Shown here one piece after another: positions 43,525 through 54,806 of a DNA stretch of 64,000 bases (position 1 is the first letter of the stretch; every line of letters starts with the position of its first letter). The position numbers were made by a program, and so were the translations under genes. Origin of the DNA: Gautieria morchelliformis (lineage: Eukaryota > Basidiomycota > Agaricomycetes > Gomphales > Gomphaceae); assembly GCA_015179125.1 (NCBI GenBank), contig WHVA01000042.1, forward strand, positions 1 to 64,000, written 5' to 3'. The notes below the pieces were generated by a model. It saw nothing but the letters and a program-made list of their open reading frames with translations, was not told the origin of the DNA and searched no databases.

Positions 43525-46214
43525 GTTATGCCGAATCTCCTTAGGAATGGTGTCCCTAAGATAGCGTCGTAATATTCGTCGTATGTCTCATGACCAAATT
43601 TGATGGTCGTGTTCATTCCATAGTTGATCGTGGAATGGCTGCCTATGCAGGCTAGCTGCAGCGTGATTGGCTGCTCCAGGGAGAATGTCTTCATCCCTGT
43701 AGCTCACGTGAATTCGGGGGATAGCAGTACCCCTTCGCTGCCGCTATCTAGCAGGCAGTGGGGTTTTACGTCGTTTATTTCCCAGTACCCCGATAGGGTA
43801 CGGTTCTCACTGCGCGGGCGCGTTGGCCGTGTCCTGTGTTTGCTTCGGTGGTGATACACCGGCTCGACCGCCTTGTCTGGTGTGACCGACGTGCGTGCCG
43901 CCATGACTTTCGTGGCGGTTTCGTCCTCCGGCGCGAATCTGATCGCGCTGGACCTGTAGGTGGTGTCTTCCACCTCCTCGTCCCATTCATAGTATTGGGA
44001 CGGCTCGGGGTCCCACTCTTCAGCAGGCGCGTCTCTGTTGTCCTGAGTGTCGTTGGGTTGGGGATCACCCTCCCCCTCTTCATCAATTTGATGGAGAGAA
44101 TTTTGACCGAGATCCGTCTCCAGATCTTCGATCTCCTCTTCGTGCCTCGCGGCCGCTGTCCTGATACTGGACTTAAGCTGGGGGCACTCCGCCTTCTTGT
44201 GGCCAGGTTGGCCGCATTCGAAGCATGTGGTGCTGCTTTGGCCACTGCTGGGCCGATCGTTAGGTCGGCCTGACGCCTTCGCCGGTGGGGCAGGTCGCAG
44301 GGACGACCCTGATGCTTGAGGCTGTTTAGCTTCAGGTGGGCGTCCAGCTTGTGCTGGGCGTGGGGGTGGCAGCCGTTGTCCTGTTCCACTTCTTGAGAAC
44401 AGGCTGGTCCTGGTCAGGCCCGCTTGTGTCAATGGCTTGCTCCCTGTGAGCCGGGCAGCGCTTGCCGTTGCTGCTGCGCTTACTGCGCGGCGCATCCCCA
44501 TGTTGTATCGGGATGCCTCCTCGATCATCCGGGCCGTCTCAAAGAGTTGCTCTATTGAGCTGCTCTCGGCATTATAGCCCTTTTTGAGGACTTCGTTGCG
44601 CAGCGTTTCACGCAGCACCGACACAAACCGTCTCCGGAACGTGTAATCATCTGGCGGCTGTATCATACGTGCCGCGTATTTTGTGAGCTCGTTCAGCATT
44701 TCCTGAACGGTTTTCATGCCGTGCATGACCGCGTCAAATTTATTCGATGCGTGATGGTACGTCAGTGTGTGCAGGAACCTTTTTTGAAGGCCTTGCATCA
44801 CAGTTTCCAGCGTCCAGCTGCGGACCTGGCGATCGAAGTGTTCTACATTTCGAAGGAACCACTCCTGGGCTTCGCCGGTGAGGCGAGTGCCCACGTAGCC
44901 GACCTGCATGTCTATGCTGGTTGGCCCTAGGAGGCAATTCATTTTCAGCCATCGTAGGATGGCTGCCACGAAGATTTCAAACTCTTCGAGGTCAGATCCC
45001 CTGGCATATGGCTTGGGGTGAGCCAATTTCACACCGGCTTTCGCTAGCACAGACTTCTCCGGGTCTGTGTCCGCGGCGTCTGCTAACGCCATGCGGATCA
45101 TCCATGTGATCCCGTTGTACGGCTCCATTGGTATGACGTCGGCCTGGTCAGGGATTCTCTGGCCTTCCGTTAGGGCCATGGATCGCTCGCGCGGGTGTGA
45201 TGCTGCGTGGGGCAGGCTGTTGTATGCCCTGATGGGCCCCGGGCCCAGATCGGGCTTGGGATCGGGAGCATTTTGTGCTCTCGGTTCCGGGGGCGTTTTG
45301 TGCCTGGTGTCCCCGGTCAGTCCTGCGTTGCGGATCCACAGCCTGCTGTTGTAGGCTGCGCGCGCCTGCCGTGCGTCCTGTACGGCTCGCGTCAGCTGCT
45401 CGTCGGGCAGCTGAGCGGTGTGGCTGTGGGCCACTGTTTCTTCAGTGTTCTTCGCTAGTAGCTCGAGTGCCCGCATGTGGCAGCGCGCGGCTGCGGCTTC
45501 TTTATGCTGCCAGTGTGTGACTTCGAGCTCTAAGCTCTTGGTCGTCGTTTCAGAGTCAGGCTCTGAGGCGACCTGTTCCCTAACGATCTGTTGGATTGTC
45601 TTACGGCTGTCCGTTGGGGCAGCCGGTTGCTCTTGAGGTTTGTTCCTGAACCTTACATCCTGTTCGACTGGGATGGCTGGCGGTGGCATTCGCTGCTTGT
45701 CCCGCTCCTTTTGGTGCGGGTCTTCTGTGTCGTGACTGCGTTTGTTGGCTGTGGACTGTCGCGAGCTCGGATGAGTTGTGTCGTGTTCCCCGTGTGGGCG
45801 GAGGGCTTTCTGGACGTCCTCCAGCATGGCTGTGTCTTTCAGCCTGATCTCCTCCACCTGGTTGAGTTCCTTGCCGATTGCTATTAGGGCGGCGGTAGCG
45901 TTGTCAAGCTGCAATGCCAGCTGATCGTGCCTGTGGCGCGTCAGCGTGCTTCAGTGCAGTGCAGCCTGCACCTGTTTGTTCAGGGCCTCTGCCGTCTCGT
46001 GGTCGATGGCGTGAGCCCTCGACCTCTTGTGACTGGAGCTTGAGTATTCCGAGCCCTGACCATCGTCTGGGGCTCGTCTTTTTTGCCATCATCCCCCTTC
46101 AGGGACGATCGTTGTCGCTCTACTTCATGAGCGTTGGTTCGAGTCATGGCTTTGTGCCCGCCTCGACGTTGTTGCTCTACTGTCTGACGACGGCGAGACT
46201 TCTCTGCCCTTCCC
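43525..46214 (-). pseudogene. gag: Element D Gag (main part) and protease
   Basis: The long frame 45914-43704 holds a coiled coil (LDNATAALIAIGKELNQVEEIRL), a capsid-like domain (EEFEIFVAAILRWLKMN, GEAQEWFLRNVEHFDRQ, LQKRFLHTLTYHHASNKFDAV), a CFECGQPGHKKAEC zinc knuckle and the start of an aspartic protease (LLDSGSEGVLLSPEF). TGA at 43704-43706 then interrupts the protease, which continues to DAILGTPFLRRFGI at 43525 where element C begins. Between 46214 and 45914 the frame changes at a six-A run, and a TGA occurs before the coiled coil. The N-terminus is at 47281-47555. Confidence 0.75.
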
Positions 46215-47280
46215 TGTTGTGATAAACGCAACTATCCCATTTCAAATCATTTATATATAAAAGAAACTAATAAAGAAAGAAAAAAAAAATAGAAGATCAA
46301 AAAGAAACAGAAATGACACTTATGATAGACGTCGGCGCAGACGACGATCACACGAATTTACGACATGCTATATTACCCATAGATCGGGTAATGTACAGAA
46401 GTTCGAGCATCGACCACGTGCGGTCGATCAGGGACGGCGCGCCTATCGAGTGATGGCATCGGCCATGACGTCGACAGGTGCCAGGCCATAGGCACCCAGT
46501 GGGTGCGGGCACCAAATGCCGCAGAGGACAATAGACTGCGCAGGAATATAGGGTGCTGTGGAGCGACTTGAGAATGTCATCTGCAGTACACATACTCAAT
46601 TAGCTGCCCCACAGAAAGGGCACAGAGACAGCAGCCCCATCTCCAAGCCCAGCATTTATGCTGGGTAGGGTAAACTCAGTTCCATTTTTCTATTTGAACT
46701 CCATGACACATCTGACTGACTACTATCTTAACATCATGTGGACAGGGGCTTTGTCTACTAGGTACAGATCTCTATTCCAAAGCCCAGACAATCCTAACAC
46801 CATCCCCACCACCCCATGACTTTATGACTATAAATTAGTCACCCCTTAGTTACAAACAGCATTTCGACCCATCTGTCCAATATCTTGAGTACTGGTAGTT
46901 ACTACTAATATAGTATAAATAGCTAGTACGAATGTATGAGCGAAATCATCCAGAATCTATCATTCTGCCTCCTGAAATTATTGTAGTCTTGTTTGATAGC
47001 TACAGAGCTCAGATCTTGATAGTTTATTCCAAATCTTCGTCGAGGGTCTACTATCACTGTTTACTCTATACTATCTCAAAAGCGAATGCTTTTGATCGGA
47101 CTGTTCTTCGGATTGACACCAATCTTCTATCGACACGGTCACATGATTCTCATTCATCAGTGCTGGACGCGCCTCGAAAGGCTTAGTCAGCACACAGAAG
47201 AGGGGCGAACACAGTGGTTCCAGTTACTGAGCAATAGATTCTATTCGTTGAAAGGCACTAATTAACATCTTAATCTAAAA
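46215..47280 (+). mobile_element. E-family non-autonomous element, copy E1
   Basis: 1066 bp, TGTTGTGATAAACGC to TTAATCTAAAA, inserted in D gag. The flanks TTCCC and TTTCC are an imperfect 5-bp duplication. It aligns over its whole length with E2. TATAAAT at 46914 lies 699 bp from the start, matching E2 (701 bp). No coding capacity. Confidence 0.78.
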
Positions 47281-47555
47281 TTTCCTTTGTCTCTGGGCAG
47301 AGAGGAATGGGGGGGCGGCGCCGGCTCGTTGCCCGGCATCGTCTCTTCCTCGGCCATGCTTGACGAGACGTGGTCAGGGTTTTCCTTGTCCTCTACTGGG
47401 GGGATGAGGGCAGTGAGATCTACGATCTCTCCGTCTTCTATCGTCCTGGACTCTTGGTCCAGGGTAGCATCAGCCGTCGTGTCGCTGGGCTGCACCTGGA
47501 GCGTGGACCTCGAGCTCGTCACTCGTGTCCGTCTTCGACTGGGTGGAATCATCAT
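47281..47555 (-). pseudogene. gag: Element D Gag N-terminus
   Basis: ATG at 47555 (MMIPPSRRRTRVTSS). About 90 residues, Ser/Thr- and acid-rich with a proline stretch, up to the E1 insertion. It joins the frame at 46214 after E1 is removed. Confidence 0.6.
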
Positions 47556-47693
47556 GCTTGCAGCTGACAGTAGAGGGTCTACTGGAGGGTCTCAACGATG
47601 TTTAGTCGTCGACGCAGCGATCTTTTTCAAGATTGCTTCGAATCCACTATTGGTTGGTTGCGTGGCGATCAACCGCAGGATAGTTCTAAAAGG

Positions 47694-47908
47694 TGTAAAG
47701 GATGTCGATCTTAGGACCTTGTATCACAAGGGCACTGCAGAACTTGACCAATGAGTGGTATTCTGAATGCTACGTAGTGACAGGTAAGAGTAAGATGCGA
47801 TGGGAACCGCTGGCCGGTTCCCACGCATAAACTATACAGTGGGTCCCTAAGGGGCCCACTGGGATTATGTAATAACTATTGTACATGTAGATACATAGGT
47901 TATTTACA
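47694..47908 (-). repeat. 5' LTR of gypsy element D
   Basis: 215 bp, partner of 36534-36748. The sequence after its 3' end on the minus strand (CCTTTTAGAACTATCC) does not match the LTR, so I see no self-primer site in this family. Confidence 0.9.
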
Positions 47909-48660
47909 GTCTGGGATGGCGCAGTGCTTGTAGGACTCATGGTTGGCCTTGTTCAAGGCTTTTTTGAGCATCGAGAGCTCCGTACTCCGCCACCTGCGGG
48001 AGTGTGGGACTGGGTTTGACATGGGCACCACTTCCTCAATGGTATCTTGCAGAGCCTGTGTCAGGGAGCTTACCACCGCTTCAAATGCCCCCACCAACAG
48101 TAGCTCCTGTGGTTCTGGTGTTGACTCGAGGTGCTCACGGAGTGCTTCTCAGAACTGGTCCCAGTCGGTCCTGTGAAAGTTGTGGAAGGGCTTGGGCGGC
48201 GTCTGAGATAGCCCTATGTCAAGTATTGTGATTATAGGCACATGGTCAGTGCCAGGTGCTGTAGGCTGGGTCTGGTGTCGCAGGAGATGATGGAGTTGGT
48301 GATGTTATCTGTGCAGAAGACATTGTCGACCCATGTCCAATTCTTCATCGCCATTGATTGCAGGGTGGGTGTCCTTTTTGGTAGTGCCATGGCCAGGTTA
48401 TAATCTGCCAGCAAGGATATTAGCTCCTCAGCATCTCTTGTTGCTCCAGCTGTGAATAGATGGTGATTCCGCTCCTCATCCCACATGGGGTGGTGTCAGT
48501 TGAAGTTGCTGCACCAGAGCATGGCATCTGTGTCGAATTGGATTATGTTGTGGTGCTCTTTGTCGATAAACTGGTCCAAGGTGTGTAGCATGTTCAAATG
48601 CTGACAGTCATTGTAGATGTTGAATAGGGTCATCCTCCCCTGTGAGTGTCTGAACTGTAT
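47909..48660 (-). pseudogene. LINE-1 5' half: AP-type endonuclease
   Basis: Readable blocks: LFNIYNDCQHLNML, an MLWCSNFN-HHPMWDEERN catalytic region with TGA at 48496-48498 where CGA is expected, LADYNLAMALPK, TWVDNVFC, and a helical tail (RRWRSTELSMLKKALNKANHESYKH). The Exo_endo_phos fold nicks target DNA. GDFN is altered to SNFN. The 5' border of the LINE is not clear beyond about 48660. Confidence 0.75.
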
Positions 48661-50939
48661 TGCAGACCGAAACTGATATTGTCCAGGACATCATGAAGAA
48701 AATCAAGGCCAAACTGGGAACCATCATGAAGACCAAGACCACAAAAGCAGAGGCTACCAGTGAAGCATTGCAAGGCCTGAGGAAGGACATGAAAAGGACT
48801 AAAACATTAGTATTCACCATCAACCTCAATGTTAGTGAAAGAAATTGAATTGACTTACCTTCAGAAAAGTTGATGATGCAGGAAGAAAGCCACTTGAGGT
48901 GAGGTAGAAAAACAGATTGACCTTCAATTGATGGCTATAATAAGTAATGGATTTAATGTGAGTGACTGCTGTCTGACCATGTCACTGAGCATTTTAACCA
49001 AATATGGAAACTCATTGGAGAATGACAAACTAATTGATAATGTAACTCCCGATGGTGAATGCAAAGATCACTTGGAATCATAGGGACTGGCTGTTACTGC
49101 ACATGAAGCTGGGGATCATTTTGGACCAAGTGGAGCAATGAAAGAATCAACTAGTGGTTGCAGGAAATCTTTCCTTGGGTATTCTGCTGGCTGGATGCTA
49201 AATATGGTGTACCTAAGCAGAATGACACAGGTGTCTGCTTAAGAGTTGCTGAAATCGTCTGAAAAAAACTTTGTGTGACACCCAGTGGATTCGAAAGGTA
49301 CTCCAGGTAAGTCTTGGTCAGAATCCAAACTGTATATTGGTTAGTATCACTCACTCAATGAGTGTGTAAGTCTGATCCTTATGAGTGTCCAGCTACTCGG
49401 AGGTGCATTCCAAAATATGCTTATGAAACAGCCTGGAACAGGATGACTAACATGTGGCTAGGTCCTAGAAAGTGATCTGCTGGTATGTCTTTCAGTAGAA
49501 GCCTCACACCATCTGACAATGGTCAGCTGATCTAGGAAAAGCGAACTTCAATGATGATATGAGAAAAAAGAAAAAGGAGAAATCCACAGGCAGTGGTATG
49601 TACCTTGTCTTCCTTGAAACTGCTCACTGAGCCTGTACACAAATAGAGCCTACTGAAATTATCAGCAACTCTGATGAGAAGAGCATCAAGTTGCTTGAGT
49701 CACAAGGTATGTTATTATAAAATTATGAATGTAACCCCCTTACTTTATTAATCCTATTTGCTTCTTAGCAAGCTCAGGCTCACCAGTCTTGGGTTGGACC
49801 CTACCCAAGCCTTGGACATTGACATCAACAATGCCCACAGCTGCAGATGGAGCTGGATGCCAGGGTCTGTACTTGTCACTCAGTCACAGGCCAAAGGACT
49901 GTCCAGCAGCATTAAAACAGCAGTCACCCAGGAGGGATTTTGGATATAAGGCTCAATCCAAGCCCATTGGATAATCCCTGGTTAGTGCGATGGGCTCAAG
50001 CATGAGATTTGGTCCAACCTCAACTATACAGCACATAACACACCATCATTTACTACACACCAGTCTTATTGTCATTTTAATTGCAGGAAACTATCCACTT
50101 GCTATTTCTAAGTACCCTTGACCATTCACTCCTTTCCTAGTACTTTGTCCTCAATAATACTCGCTCCTTAGTTGTGCTCTCATTCAACACAGATCCCAAA
50201 ATTCTTTTATAGTAGTTACATCTATTCCTCCATATACTCACTCCTTAGTCACACTCTCATTCAGCATTTTGTTCAATAGCACATTATAATCTAAAATGAG
50301 ACACTGTACTCTTTGAGCATTTGAGAACTATTATGGCACACAACTTGAGTTAGGTCATTCTTGTGGAAATGCACTCCACATGTCACAGCAAAATTGTTTA
50401 CTGCAACTGCACTATTCGTGAAAGTTAAAGTAAACTTATAAGCTGTGCCTCCACAAAGATAGATGTCTTAACATGCACAAAATTGCTCTTAAAGTGGTGA
50501 AAATGTGTGTTTTGTGTGTAAATGCTTATAGCCATTTGCAGTCAAGTCTGGACTCTGACATGTGTCGTACTTTTTGTGCAATTTTATAAGTATAGACCCC
50601 TCTAGTTTTTCTACCACAACAACTGGGTTTCTCGGTTAGTTTCAATAATAAAAAATGCTCAGGCTGTTGTTAAGTAAATTTCTGCAAAGAGATTAGAGCC
50701 AGGAAACTTGGTGTTCTTTTGTGGTACAAACCTGCATTTGGAGGCTTTTTTGAATTTTTTGGAGCTTCTGTATGATTTGAGACCAGTGACCCTTTAGAAA
50801 ATGAAGAGATAGTTTACTCTGAGATTGTCACAAAGAGTTTATGCTTTTATCTCATTGTGTACACTCTAGGGAATTACAACACAGCTCTGTGGCATCTATG
50901 TTCTCTCCCTGGCAATGATAAAGCGAAAATCTGGCCATC
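48661..50939. other. AT-rich, no gene recognised
   Basis: 2.3 kb without a convincing ORF, LTR or terminal repeat. It may contain old LINE or DNA-transposon debris. The right border is the F1 LTR. Confidence 0.45.
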
Positions 50940-51468
50940 TGTAAGGACCCAGCCTTTGGCCGGTTACTTACCAGTATAACCCTTTTTCTGAGCCCGAGCC
51001 TTGTGATACTCATGCCCAAGTACTTGTGATTCTAATCCTGCGCCCGAGCTAGAGCTCATATCCGACCTTGATCCCATGCCCTAATCCCCTTAGTTACTGA
51101 TCCCGCTCCATCATGCATCATTCGTATATTACCTCGCCCTGACCTTCCCCTGAATATGCTTGCCCCTGACTCGTACCCTCGCTCGTATATAAACCCCCTT
51201 GTATGCATTCCTACTCCTCAGTCTGAAAATCAACTATTGTACCTCTTGATCCTTAGTTAGTTTCTAAGCCTTGGCCTCTTAAGCCAAACCTCGCCTCTTA
51301 TTCGCTTACCTCTGAAATTGGGACTCATGCGTAGGGTCGGCGCAGCACATAAGCTGAAGCCAAGTCTCCCTCTGACCTCCCTATCAGAACCTTGCTCTGT
51401 AACCTCGGTCCTTATCTCGGGTTTCGCCCCCGAGCTCGGTCAACCTTATGAAGGATCGTATTGTAACA
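50940..51468 (+). repeat. 5' LTR of gypsy element F1
   Basis: 529 bp, TGTAAGGACC to TTGTAACA. It holds TATATAAA near 51186 and AGTCTGAAAAT at 51220-51230, the self-primer sequence. Confidence 0.9.
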
Positions 51469-51481
51469 GTATTTTCAGACT
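51469..51481 (+). promoter_or_regulatory. Self-primer binding site of element F1
   Basis: ATTTTCAGACT starts 2 nt after the LTR and is the exact complement of AGTCTGAAAAT in the LTR. Counting the next base, 12 nt match. Confidence 0.75.
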
Positions 51482-51512
51482 GCTTACACCCTACGTATCC
51501 CTTTTCTTCACT

Positions 51513-53380
51513 ATGTCCATGATAAATCGTTCCCCCACCCTTCAGGGTATCTCAGAACAATGATGTTTTTTGGAAGCCCCCGACGATTCACCGCCCTCCC
51601 TGGGGATACCCCTCGCAGACCCCACCGAGCCTAGTAACAAAGGCAAAGGTAGGGCTGACCCTGGTGACCCTTCAGGTGATCCAGGTGATAGCTCTGGAGG
51701 TTCTGACAACGACCGGGACCTCCCCAACCTGCCACCCGAGGACCTCGGTGACAACAAGGACAACGAGCTAATGCATCGAGTGTTCATCAAGCTCGCGAAA
51801 CCTTGTGAGTCCGAAGCACAAGCCAAGGTCAAGGAACCAGATAGGGGGATGTTTATAACTGTCATATATATGTATATATAGCTTAGCTAATCTATATTTC
51901 ATAAAATATATCACAATTGAGGCAGTTGCCAGCATCTGTAAGACATGCTTAATCCTAGCCCTAAAGTTCTTTCTCACAGTCTGCTGCTCCCCCAGGAAAG
52001 GGTGTATACCCCATTGTCTAAACATCAATAGTTATATATCTTTGTACTATAAATGCATATTATTTTAAACATACCTTCTAATCAGATCTCTCAAATATAG
52101 TACAGGTATTGTCCATACTTGCTTCTATATTCCATGATTGTACATCTAACATGTTTCATATATACTTCTAACATGTACTCATATAGTCCATACACGCCTC
52201 TACATTCTATCATCATACATGTAACAAGCGTCATATATACTTTTAATATATAGTCATCCACATCCTCTCTGAAATTGCTCTGTTATCTGAATACACACCA
52301 TGCTTTAGCACATACAACCATATTTTTAAAATATCAGAACATTCAAAAAAATTTAGAATGTCCACAATATACAAGTTGCTCAAAATGATGGACTATGAAT
52401 TCGGTTAGGGTTGATATTTTAAAAGATATCTAATATATCCTAGAAGAATGTACATTGTTGTCAATGTGAACATCCTCCATAGTTACGATGGTACTGACCA
52501 GGCCAAGCTTCGCACCTTCTTCCTCCAATGCATACTCAACTTCTGAGATTGTCCCTCAGCGTTCAAAACTGGGGCCTCAAAGGTACAGTATGCTATCTCT
52601 TACCCGTCTGATTCAGCTCTCCAGTACTTTGAACCGGTGATCCTCGGTGAGGTCCAACCCGAGCCAGATTGGCTTGAGGACTGGGACAGCTTCAAGGCCA
52701 AGCTTGAGCTCAACTTGGGTCCTTACGACAATGCTGTCCAAGCTGAGATTGACCTCGAGAAGATCGTTATGAAAGAGCACCACAAGGATGCACGATTCTT
52801 TATCGACTTCGCCCGAGCTTCGACTCGGACTCAGTGGAACGATGCGGCCCTCCGACACTTCGTGTATAAGGGCTTGGCCAAGCGAATCAAGGACTATTTG
52901 CTTCATTTCCCTCGATTCCGCAGCCTCGCCGAGCTTAGGAACTTCGTGCTGGAATGTGACAGCCGGTACTGGGAGCGTAAGGAATATGACGCTATGATCA
53001 ATGGTCGTAGTTCCCAGCCCACGCACACAACTAATCAGTCCAGCAGCAATGCCACTAACAACAATCAGTCTTCCAGCGGTTCTAACAACAACAACAACCA
53101 CAACAAGACCAACAACAACGGCAAGGGTTCCAATAGCAACTCTTCGAACAACAAGAGCCAGCCCGACATATCAAGCAAGCTCGGGAAAGACGGTAAACTG
53201 CTTCCCGAAGAACACCAACGTCGGGTCGACCAGGGCCTTTGCCTGCTTTGCGGAACCAAAGGCCACATCGTCAAGGACTGCCCGAAGAACAAGTATACCA
53301 ATGGTAGCGGTTCTAAAGGTCGGGCAGTGAAGAGCCCTAACAAGGGGACTTCAGCCTCCATTATGGAGGTGAAAAAATAG
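51513..53380 (+). pseudogene. gag: F1 Gag, with MITE insertion and stops
   Basis: ATG at 51513. TGA at 51561-51563 (CGA in F2 at the same place). The N-terminal acidic region (PSLGIPLADPTEPSNKGKGR, DNDRDLPNLPP) is interrupted at 51845-52478 by a MITE-like element. TGA at 52544-52546 follows (CGA in F2). The capsid part (DWLEDWDSF, FFIDFARASTRTQWNDAAL, YWERKEYDAM) and an Asn/Ser-rich spacer lead to one CLLCGTKGHIVKDC zinc knuckle and the stop at 53378-53380. Pol follows in the -1 frame at GTG AAA AAA TAG. Confidence 0.82.
51845..52478. mobile_element. MITE-like element in F1 gag
   Basis: 634 bp, very AT-rich, with terminal inverted repeats GGGGATGTT and GGAGGATGTT, flanked by ATAG on both sides (51841-51844 and 52479-52482). 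F2 has the uninterrupted sequence (GGATAGTTATGACGG). No ORF. The superfamily is uncertain. Confidence 0.75.
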
Positions 53381-54318
53381 GTAGCAACCTCGGAACCACA
53401 CGATCCGAGGATTGCGGTAACCTCACCCATGTGCTCAGACTCAGCACCGCTTCTCATTCTTTGTCCAAAGATTCCCTTAATGTAGATCTAACCTCACCTT
53501 CACTCCCTGACGTCTCTTTTGTTGCATTAGTTGACTGCGGGTCTTCCGATTGTTTTATTGAATCCAGATTTTTCCAGAAGTACTCTATGCCTGCTTATCC
53601 TGTCTCTCCTATACCCTTGAAACTATTTGACGGTAGTACTAACACTACCATTACCCAAGCTCTAGACCTCTGTATCTGCTTTCCGACCGGTGAACAACAA
53701 TGGGTTACCTTCTACGTAACCTCACTCGACTCGAGTTGCTTGGTGGTACTTGGCCACAACTGGCTCACCCGCTACAATCCGTCGATTGACTGGGTATTGG
53801 GCAGTATTACTTTCAAGACCATCGATTTGACTACGACTCCAGCGACCACAGCGACTTCAGCCCGCTCAGCTTGGGCTACGACATCGACTTCGCCTACGGC
53901 ATCTTCGCCTCCACCTTTGACCTCGCCTCAGAACTCGCCTCCGAAGTTGCAAGCACCACTCATTTCCCTAATCAATGCACCTGCTTTTATGGTCGCATCC
54001 AGGTTAGAGGGATCCGAAGTGTTTCAGCTCAATCTGGCTTCGCCCGAGGAGCAACATCGGGAGAAGGCTCTCCCGAGCTTTCTGAGAATATTAAGAAACA
54101 TGTTCCTGAAGTATATCACGAATTTTCAGATGTGTTCAGCAAAGCATGCGCTGACACCCTAGCTCCTGGCCGACCCCACAATATCAATATCAACCTTGAA
54201 GAAAGGACCTCGCCGCCTATCAGTCCCATCTACTCCCTTTCCGCTTCCGAACTCAAAGCACTTCGCGAATTCATCGATGAGCATCTGAACATCGGTTTCA
54301 TCCAACCTTCACGCTCGC
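53381..54318 (+). pseudogene. pol: F1 Pol, protease to RT N-terminus
   Basis: In the -1 frame from the gag end. Aspartic protease ALVDCGSSDCF near 53520, then VVLGHNWLTRYNPSIDW. A Thr/Ser/Pro-rich spacer follows. Near 54040 the homology changes frame, and EVYHEFSDVFSK, ISPIYSLSASELKALREFID and GFIQPSRS bring it to the Copia LTR at 54319. Confidence 0.8.
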
Positions 54319-54806
54319 TGTTGGGTGCATTTATGCTCCTGCACCAAAATCAAGCATAATATATTCAATTTATTGTATGGTGTTTCAATATTTTCTCATA
54401 TTGTTCTTGTACCATGCATCCATTTCTCTGCTTATTTTCGAAATTTTCTAGTCACTCTCTATCTTTCCATTTCATTCTGTTATTTCTACTTTCACAGGCG
54501 GCTGCACCCAGCGGAGTTTGAAACGACTTCGACGCGCGAGCCCTTGGGCGCTAAAGGGCCGGGTGCAAGTATATGCCTTCTGAGACAGGATTACACTCCT
54601 CTCTCAGTGACAATAAATTCACTGAGAGAGGCGAGTAGTATTCTTCATATTCACATAGCATGTTGACTGAAAATCATGTAGTATATTTGATTCTAGGTAC
54701 TGTATTAATACATCAGTGACAATAAATTCACTGAGAGAGTATATTTGATTCTAGCTTTCTAAGAACTCTACCGAACCTTCCCTGCCATAGCCCCTAGTTG
54801 CTAACA
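54319..54806 (+). mobile_element. Solo Copia LTR in F1 pol
   Basis: 488 bp, TGTTGGGTGC to TTGCTAACA, flanked by the duplication CTCGC (54314-54318 and 54807-54811). Removing it restores the RT frame (PSRSPRGSPVLFVRKKDG). It is homologous to the Copia 5' LTR at 512-970. Confidence 0.9.

Larger units (their letters stand above)
36534..47908 (-). mobile_element. Gypsy element D (chromovirus with an extra ORF), containing C and E1
   Basis: Bounded by 215-bp LTRs and the duplication GTCTG (36529-36533 and 47909-47913), inserted in LINE-1. In minus-strand order: LTR, gag (split by E1), protease, [element C and a deletion], integrase, chromodomain, ORF3, polypurine tract GAGCGGGAGGG, LTR. Reverse transcriptase and RNase H are missing, removed with the 5' part of element C by one deletion. 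About 6.6 kb of D remains. Confidence 0.85.

Noticed and set aside
48660-48848. 62-residue Lys-rich ORF after the LINE endonuclease
   Set aside because: Low-complexity composition, no start context, and it is on the opposite strand to the LINE.
54325-54666. 113-residue ORF in the solo Copia LTR
   Set aside because: It lies wholly inside an LTR with regulatory-type repeats and is not kept in the other copy.
54319-54806. SINE or intron-bearing gene fragment
   Set aside because: TGTT...AACA ends, a 5-bp duplication and linkage of the other copy to Copia gag identify it as an LTR.
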